DNA of 64,000 bases from CATQGW01 sp965242565 (GTDB taxonomy: Bacteria > Chloroflexota > Dehalococcoidia > Bin125): positions 2,294,001-2,358,000 of the forward strand of contig OZ251457.1 of the NCBI GenBank assembly GCA_965242565.1, given 5' to 3'. Shown here one piece after another: positions 59,191 to 64,000 of this stretch. Each line of letters starts with the position of its first letter. Within the stretch, counting starts at the first letter, position 1. A program made the translations under genes and the position numbers. Under the pieces are notes generated by a model. That model was not told the origin of the DNA and searched no databases. It was given only the letters and a program-made list of their open reading frames with translations.

Positions 59191-59287
59191 GCGGAGTGTT
59201 CACAACCACCAGAGCTGACCGGCGACGCTTTGGATATGCTGGCGTCGCCGGATGTAGCGGCCTTGGGGAGAATTGTGGAGGCGCGGG

Positions 59288-59617
59288 ATGGCGACGGACA
59301 GAGCGAGCGCGACGGGAATTGGGGTGGAAATCGCCCCCGACCTTGAGGGGCGCTTCAACGAGCTCGTTGAGCAGTGGGTGCGGGAGCGTGGCGGCGCATC
59401 GATTCGCGTTCACGATCATCCCGCCTACGCGGAGATTCTGGCGATGGGAGAGGCCGCGATTCCGCTGATTCTGCGGCATCTGCGCGACCACGGCTGGCAC
59501 TGGTACCGCCACCTGCGCGAGCTGTCGGGGGAGGATCCGGTTCCGGTGGGGGAGTTTGACCGAGGCCGCAAGCGCGAGCTGTGGCTGGAGTGGGGCGAGG
59601 CGCGCGGCTGGCTCTGA
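59288..59617 (+). CDS. Small protein of unknown function, upstream member of a coupled pair
   Basis: 109 residues, soluble, rich in His, Trp and Arg near the middle (ILRHLRDHGWHWYRHLREL). The first 30 residues contain VEIAPDLEGRFNELVEQWV. I do not recognise the family. The ATG at 59288 was preferred to an upstream in-frame TTG because it follows GGAGGCGCGGG. Its TGA shares a base with the next ATG (TGATG), so the two proteins are made together. Confidence 0.65.
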   Translation: MATDRASATGIGVEIAPDLEGRFNELVEQWVRERGGASIRVHDHPAYAEILAMGEAAIPLILRHLRDHGWHWYRHLRELSGEDPVPVGEFDRGRKRELWLEWGEARGWL

Positions 59618-60087
59618 TGAGCAAGGCGGAGGATCTGGAAGCGCACCTGCCTGGTCTGACAGGCGCCGAGTACGCGATCACCAGCGATGCGTCGGAGCGG
59701 TACAACTGCATCGCCTGGGTGGTTGGGGAGTCGCATCGCTGGTGGAGTCCGCTGGCTGAGGACGCCGAGTATTGGCCGTTCGAATATCAGCCGGAAGCGA
59801 CGATCGCGGAGGTGCAGGCGGCATTGGCAACTGTCGGCTTTGAGGCGTGCGCAGACGGCGAGTTGGAGGATGGGATTGAGAAGGTTGCGTTCTTCGCGGA
59901 CGAGCGTGGCTTCACTCACGTGGCGCGGCAGCTGCCCAGCGGACGATGGACGAGCAAGTTGGGCAGCGACCGCGATATTGAGCACGATCTGGAGGCGGTG
60001 GAAGGATTCGATGAGTCGCCGACGGCATACCGATACGGCCGCGTCGTCGGCTTCATGAGCCGGCGGCGGGCAGCCTCAGGCGGGTAG
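59617..60087 (+). CDS. Small protein with a YNCIAW motif, downstream member of a coupled pair
   Basis: 156 residues. EYAITSDASERYNCIAWVVGESHRWWSP (residues about 19-46, quoted in parts: YNCIAW, HRWWSP) resembles an uncharacterised bacterial family with Tyr-Asn-Cys-Ile-Ala-Trp and a double Trp, which has been described as DUF7689-like; I cannot confirm this. FTHVARQLPSGRWTSKLG near 103 also fits that family. No catalytic site is assigned. Between a sulfatase and its maturase, though it may be unrelated to them. Confidence 0.65.
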   Translation: MSKAEDLEAHLPGLTGAEYAITSDASERYNCIAWVVGESHRWWSPLAEDAEYWPFEYQPEATIAEVQAALATVGFEACADGELEDGIEKVAFFADERGFTHVARQLPSGRWTSKLGSDRDIEHDLEAVEGFDESPTAYRYGRVVGFMSRRRAASGG

Positions 60088-60131
60088 GCTGTGCGCCTAT
60101 CGCTCTGGGGAGCAATTGCGGGAGGGCGGCG

Positions 60132-61058
60132 ATGAGCGGGTGCTGTGCGGTGGGGCGGGGGAGCAACGATGGGGAGAGAGCGCGCGTCGCCGTTGCGGGC
60201 GGCGGGGATGGGCGGGCGATGGCGGAGATTCCCGCAGGCGTGTTCCTGATGGGGTCGGAGGATGCGATGTCGTATCCGTCGGACGGAGAAGCGCCGGTGC
60301 ATGAGGTGTCCCTCTCACCGTTTCGGATCGACGTCTGCGCGGTGACGAATGCGGACTTTGCGGTGTTCGCCACGGAGAGCGGTTATGAGACGGAGGCCGA
60401 GCGCTTCGGCTGGTCGTTCGTGTTCGCAGGGCTGCTGCCGGACGATTTCGCGCCGACGCGGGCAGCGGCGGACGCGCCGTGGTGGCGTCAGGTGCCGGGC
60501 GCGAATTGGCGGCATCCGGAGGGGCCGCAGAGCGGGCTTGAGGGGCGCGGGGACCATCCGGTGGTGCATGTGAGCTGGTCGGACGCGGCGGCGTATGCGG
60601 CGTGGGCGGGGAAGCGTTTGCCGAGCGAGGCGGAGTGGGAGCGCGCCGCGCGGGGCGGGCTGGAGGGCAAGCAGTTTCCGTGGGGGGATGAGCTGGAGCC
60701 GGGCGGAGAGCAGCGGATGAATGTGTGGCAGGGCGAGTTTCCGGTGCGCAACAGCGAGGCGGACGGGTGGTACGGCACGTGTCCGGCGGATGCGTTCGCG
60801 CCGAACGGTTTCGGGCTGCGCAACATGACGGGGAATGTGTGGGAGTGGTGCTTCGACTGGTTCGACGTGTTCGCGCACCAGACGAATGAGCGCCGCGATC
60901 CAGCGGGACCGTCGGAGGGGGAGTTGAAGCTGTTGAAGGGCGGATCGTTCCTCTGTCACGAGAGCTACTGCGCGCGCTACCGCCCGGCGGCGCGGATGGG
61001 TCTGCCGCCGGACAGCAGCGCAAGCAACATGGGGTTTCGCTGCGCGAGCGCGGTCTAG
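60132..61058 (+). CDS. Formylglycine-generating enzyme (sulfatase maturase)
   Basis: 308 residues. Oxidises the active-site cysteine of type I sulfatases to formylglycine. PAGVFLMGSEDAMSYPSDGEAP near 34, HPVVHVSWSDAAAYAAWAGKRLPSEAEWE near 140 and NMTGNVWEWCFDWF near 232 are the family blocks. The C-terminal KGGSFLCHESYCARYRPAAR block keeps both copper-binding cysteines, which many FGE-like proteins lack, so this is probably a true maturase. GGGAGGGCGGCG precedes the ATG. Its client is likely the sulfatase 0.9 kb upstream. Confidence 0.93.
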   Translation: MSGCCAVGRGSNDGERARVAVAGGGDGRAMAEIPAGVFLMGSEDAMSYPSDGEAPVHEVSLSPFRIDVCAVTNADFAVFATESGYETEAERFGWSFVFAGLLPDDFAPTRAAADAPWWRQVPGANWRHPEGPQSGLEGRGDHPVVHVSWSDAAAYAAWAGKRLPSEAEWERAARGGLEGKQFPWGDELEPGGEQRMNVWQGEFPVRNSEADGWYGTCPADAFAPNGFGLRNMTGNVWEWCFDWFDVFAHQTNERRDPAGPSEGELKLLKGGSFLCHESYCARYRPAARMGLPPDSSASNMGFRCASAV

Positions 61059-61192
61059 CGGAAGTTGCGGAGGCCCGGGGTCGCGAGGCAGAGGGCGAGG
61101 ATGCCGCGCACGATGTGCGCTGCCTTGACGCCGCTCTGGGCGAACGGGGGCCGGCGCGCCTGAGGCACGGGCACTGAGAGGAGCGATTCTTT

Positions 61193-61213
61193 TTTTGTGA
61201 TAATCTCATAAAA
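61193..61213. promoter_or_regulatory. AT-rich inverted repeat and likely promoter before the second iron-type permease operon
   Basis: TTTTGTGA-TAATC-TCATAAAA, with 7 of 8 arm positions complementary, is the most AT-rich stretch in the window. It contains GATAAT (61199-61204), a good -10; transcription would then start at or next to the ATG at 61213, giving an almost leaderless message. The inverted repeat could be an operator, but it does not match the iron box at 53169. Confidence 0.5.
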
Positions 61214-62253
61214 TGCAAGAAATGATGACAGCGAGCGGCGTCGCGAGGAGGTTCGGGACGCCGAGTCGGGCGGCGGCGGTGATCTGCTGCGTGTTGCTGC
61301 TGGCGGCCACGGCGGCAGCGAGCCTGGCGTTGGGCAGCCGGCGGGTGGAGTTGTGGACGGCGATCGAGGCGCTGTTCGCCTACGACGCAAGGTTGGCGGA
61401 CCACATTGTGGTGAATGCGCAGCGGGTCCCGCGGACGGCGATCGGTCTACTGGCGGGAGCGGCGCTGGGCGCGGCCGGGGCGCAGGTGCAGGGGTTGACG
61501 CGAAATCCGCTAGCCGGTCCGGGGATTCTGGGGATCAACGCGGGAGCGGCGTTGTTTGTGGCGGTGGGAATTTTTCAGCTGGGGCTGGATTCGATCGCGG
61601 GTTACGCCTGGATGGGGTTGGCGGGAGCTGGCGTGACGGCGGTGGTGGTGTACGCGATCGGGCAGGGTGCGGGCGGGCGGCAATCGCCGGTGCGCTTGGT
61701 GCTGGCGGGCATGGCGATGACGGGGCTGTTGAGCTCGGCGACGACGACGATTCTGCTGCTGGATGCGGCGACGCTGGACGAGTTTCGCTTCTGGGTGGTG
61801 GGCGCGATCAGCGGGCGCGACGCGGAGATCGCACAGCAGGCGGCTTTGTTTATCGGGGCCGGCGCGCTGCTGGCGGCGCTGACGCCGCGCTCGCTGAACG
61901 CAATTGCGATGGGCGATGAGACGGCGCGCTCGCTGGGGGTGCGACTGAACCGCGAGCGGGCGATCGTGGCGGCGGCGGTGGTGTGTCTGGCCGGAGGCGC
62001 AACGGCGGCGGCGGGGCCGATTGCGTTCGTGGGGTTGGCGGCGCCGCATCTGGCACGGGCGCTGACGAGCCCGGACTACCGCTGGATTCTGCCGTTGTCG
62101 GCAGTGTTGGGGGCGGCGCTGTTGCTGGGCGCGGATGTTGTGGGGCGGTTCGTTGTGCAGCCGGGAGAGCTGCAGGTGGGGATTGTGATGGGGTTGGTGG
62201 GCGCTCCGGTGTTTATCGCAGTAGCGCGCTCGCGACGGGTGGGCGCGCTATGA
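61213..62253 (+). CDS. FecCD-type ABC transporter permease
   Basis: 346 residues with about nine or ten spans. Motifs: RVPRTAIGLLAGAALGAAGAQVQGLTRNPLAGPGILGINAGAA near 70-113, SLGVRLNRER near 240, GPIAFVGLAAPHLARAL near 266. ATG codons at 61213 and 61222 are both possible starts; no strong ribosome site is seen, in keeping with a leaderless message. First gene of an operon with a second permease and an ATPase, all with ATGA overlaps. Confidence 0.92.
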   Translation: MQEMMTASGVARRFGTPSRAAAVICCVLLLAATAAASLALGSRRVELWTAIEALFAYDARLADHIVVNAQRVPRTAIGLLAGAALGAAGAQVQGLTRNPLAGPGILGINAGAALFVAVGIFQLGLDSIAGYAWMGLAGAGVTAVVVYAIGQGAGGRQSPVRLVLAGMAMTGLLSSATTTILLLDAATLDEFRFWVVGAISGRDAEIAQQAALFIGAGALLAALTPRSLNAIAMGDETARSLGVRLNRERAIVAAAVVCLAGGATAAAGPIAFVGLAAPHLARALTSPDYRWILPLSAVLGAALLLGADVVGRFVVQPGELQVGIVMGLVGAPVFIAVARSRRVGAL

Positions 62254-63263
62254 GCGCGGTGGCGGGGTGGAGGCGAGCGGCACCGGGGCTGGGTCTGATC
62301 CTGGCGGGGGCGTTGCTGGCAGTGCTGATCACGTCGCTGTCGTTGGGGGTTTCGTCGGCGTCGATCACAGAGCTGATTCCGGCGCTGCTGGGAAATGCGG
62401 ACGAGGAGACATCGTTCGTGCTGACGCGGTTGCGGCTGCCGCGGGCGCTGACGGGCGCACTGGTAGGCGGGGCGCTGGGGCTTTCGGGGGCGTACTTCCA
62501 GTCGATGGTGCGGAATCCACTGGCGTCGCCGGACGTGATCGGGCTGACGGCCGGAGCGAGCGCGGCGGCGGTGCTGGCGATTGCGCTGTTCGAGGCGAGC
62601 ACAGCGGAGGTCGCGGCGGCGGCCGTGGTAGGCGCGGGACTGGGCGCGTTGCTGACCTATGGGCTGTCGTATCAGCGTGGGCGGACGAGCTCGGTGCGGC
62701 TGGTGCTGGTGGGGATCGGGGTGGCGTCGGGCAGTTATGCGCTGGTTTCCTATGCGCTGACGCGGGCGGACATCATCAATGCGGCGGAGGCGCAGGCCTG
62801 GCTGGCGGGGTCGCTGAACGGGGCGGACTGGAGCGACGCGACGGTGATGGGCGCGACGGCGGCGGCGGCGATTCCGCTGCTGGCGTTGGCGGCATGGCGG
62901 CTGCGAGCGCTGGAGTTGGGCGACGATCTGGCGAATCTGCTGGGCGCGGGCGCGGAGCGTTCGCGGGCGACGATCGTGCTGGCGAGCGTGGTGCTGGCGG
63001 GGGCGGCGACGAGCGTGGCGGGGCCGGTGGCGTTTGTGGCGTTTGTGGCGGCTCCGATTGCGCGGCAGCTGGCGTCGAGCAGCACGGCGCTGGCCGCTTC
63101 GGCGCTGATCGGCGCGATCCTGGTGGTGAGCGCGGACCTGATCGGGCGGCTGGCGTTTGCGCCGAGCGAGATGCCGGCGGGAGTGCTGACGGCGGTGGTC
63201 GGCGCGCCGTATCTGCTGTGGCTGCTGACGCGATTCGGTTCGGTGCGGGGGCGCGCGGCATGA
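62250..63263 (+). CDS. FecCD-type ABC transporter permease (second subunit)
   Basis: 337 residues. RLPRALTGALVGGALGLSGAYFQSMVRNPLASPDVIGLTAGAS near 65-107 and VAGPVAFVAFVAAPIARQLA near 250 mark the family. It differs enough from the previous gene to be the heterodimer partner, as in FecC/FecD. ATGA overlaps at both ends. Confidence 0.92.
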   Translation: MSAVAGWRRAAPGLGLILAGALLAVLITSLSLGVSSASITELIPALLGNADEETSFVLTRLRLPRALTGALVGGALGLSGAYFQSMVRNPLASPDVIGLTAGASAAAVLAIALFEASTAEVAAAAVVGAGLGALLTYGLSYQRGRTSSVRLVLVGIGVASGSYALVSYALTRADIINAAEAQAWLAGSLNGADWSDATVMGATAAAAIPLLALAAWRLRALELGDDLANLLGAGAERSRATIVLASVVLAGAATSVAGPVAFVAFVAAPIARQLASSSTALAASALIGAILVVSADLIGRLAFAPSEMPAGVLTAVVGAPYLLWLLTRFGSVRGRAA

Positions 63264-64000
63264 GGGCTAAGAGCGACGGCGAGGTTGGAGGAGCTGCTGA
63301 GCGCGAGGGTGCTGTGGTCGAGCTGCGGGCGGCAGAGGTTGAGCTGCGCTACGACCGCGAACCAGTGGTGGAGGCGCTCTCGGTGGAGATTGCGGTGGGG
63401 AAGATCACGACGATTGTGGGGGCGAACGCCTGCGGGAAATCGACGCTGCTGCGGGCGCTGGCGCGGCTGCTGGCGCCGGCGCGGGGCGCGGTGCTGCTGG
63501 ACGGGCGACCGATTGGCAAGCAGCGGACACGAGATGTGGCGCGGCGTCTGACACTGCTGCCGCAGTCGCCGATCGCACCGGACGGGATCACGGTATCGGA
63601 TTTGGTTTCGCGCGGGCGGTATCCGTATCAGTCGCTGTTTCGGCAGTGGTCGGCGGAGGATGCGCGGGCGGTGGGCATGGCGATGGCGGCGGCGGGGGTG
63701 ACGGAAATTGTGGAGCGGCAGCTGAGTTCACTTTCGGGCGGGCAGCGGCAGCGGGTCTGGGTGGCGATGGCGCTGGCGCAGGAGACGCCGATTCTGCTGC
63801 TGGATGAGCCGACGACGTATCTCGATCTGGCGCACCAGATCGAGGTGCTCGATTTGCTCAAGGAGTTGAATGCGGATGCAGGGCGGACGGTGGTGCTGGT
63901 GCTGCACGACCTGAATTTAGCAAGCCGCTACAGCGATCGCCTGATTGCGATGGCAGAGGGTCGGATCGAGGCGGAGGGCGCGCCGTGGGAGGTGATTACG
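63260..64000 (+). CDS. Iron-chelate-type ABC transporter ATPase (cut by window edge)
   Basis: 247 codons are present; the C-terminus is outside the window. Walker A reads VGANACGKSTLLRAL near 54 (Ala for the usual Pro/Gly), Q-loop LTLLPQSP, signature LSGGQRQRVWVAMALA near 153, Walker B PILLLDEPTTYLDL and switch VLVLHDLNLASRYSD are all intact. It is of the FecE/FhuC/HmuV class. The ATG at 63260 overlaps the permease stop (ATGA). It could also serve the ATPase-less system at 53218-55574. Confidence 0.93.
   Translation, partial: MRAKSDGEVGGAAEREGAVVELRAAEVELRYDREPVVEALSVEIAVGKITTIVGANACGKSTLLRALARLLAPARGAVLLDGRPIGKQRTRDVARRLTLLPQSPIAPDGITVSDLVSRGRYPYQSLFRQWSAEDARAVGMAMAAAGVTEIVERQLSSLSGGQRQRVWVAMALAQETPILLLDEPTTYLDLAHQIEVLDLLKELNADAGRTVVLVLHDLNLASRYSDRLIAMAEGRIEAEGAPWEVIT

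Noticed and set aside
61059..61200. Possible remnant of a transporter gene on the minus strand (ending GLRNFR before the FGE stop)
   Set aside because: The resemblance to the DppC-like tail RLRNVR is only a few residues, and no further homology was seen; coincidence is likelier.

Overview
The window is about 64 kb of very GC-rich bacterial chromosome, densely coded in long co-directional runs with many 1 to 8 bp gene overlaps. No rRNA, tRNA, CRISPR array, transposase or phage gene was seen. Several features together suggest, without proving, an uncultured Chloroflexota-type bacterium of the marine or sponge-associated sort: a MoaD-MoaE fusion, a duplicated DnaC-type ATPase beside DnaD and DnaB, a Ycf45-like R3H ATPase, PdxST, and a rich set of enolase-superfamily, sulfatase, CoA-transferase and PhyH genes. 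No marker settles the taxonomy from sequence reading alone.

Region by region. 0-5.6 kb (minus): glyA, rpsF, ssb, an oversized rpsR, hom, a coiled-coil gene and the start of thrC, so translation, replication and threonine synthesis genes share one run. 5.76-7.07 kb (plus): a secreted RCC1-repeat protein whose start codon is out of frame across a run of 12 G. 7.5-10.4 kb: a nucleotidyltransferase-like gene with an internal 99-bp repeat, comF, and divergent moaDE. 10.7-18.8 kb (minus): dnaE, rplI, dnaB, a dnaD-like gene and a dnaC-like gene, a replication block. 19.2-25.8 kb (minus): pdxS-pdxT, the R3H ATPase, tmk, thrB, lysC. 25.9-31.0 kb (minus): a ribose/fructose-type ABC importer with three tandem binding proteins. 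31.1-35.0 kb (plus): phosphoesterase, universal stress protein, two TrkA-type proteins, pheA, mutM. 35.1-36.2 kb (minus): HNH nuclease and CvpA. 36.3-39.9 kb (plus): a long array of S1-like repeats ending in an AlbA_2 (Schlafen-type) domain, split by a one-base deletion.

40.0-47.1 kb (minus): a peptide-type ABC importer (binding protein and two permeases, no ATPase) followed by an enolase-superfamily dehydratase and an N-acyl-D-amino-acid deacylase, read as a scavenging operon. 47.3-48.8 kb: a flavin-dependent halogenase. 48.8-53.1 kb (plus): a HEPN-like small protein, then an amidohydrolase, a class III CoA-transferase and a PhyH dioxygenase. 53.2-55.6 kb (plus): a metal-chelate binding protein and FecCD permease behind a near-perfect DtxR/IdeR-like iron box. 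55.6-61.1 kb: a second enolase-superfamily enzyme (minus), an arylsulfatase, a small two-gene unit of unknown function and a true formylglycine-generating enzyme. 61.2-64 kb (plus): two FecCD permeases and an ATPase cut by the window end.

The intergenic spaces between 7 and 47 kb carry a recurrent family of palindromic repeats, several of which touch or duplicate gene 3' ends. The most notable items are the poly-G switch-like start of the RCC1 protein, the S1-array/AlbA_2 gene, the bS18 with long Ala/Pro tails, the iron box with split iron transport operons, and the sulfatase with its maturase.
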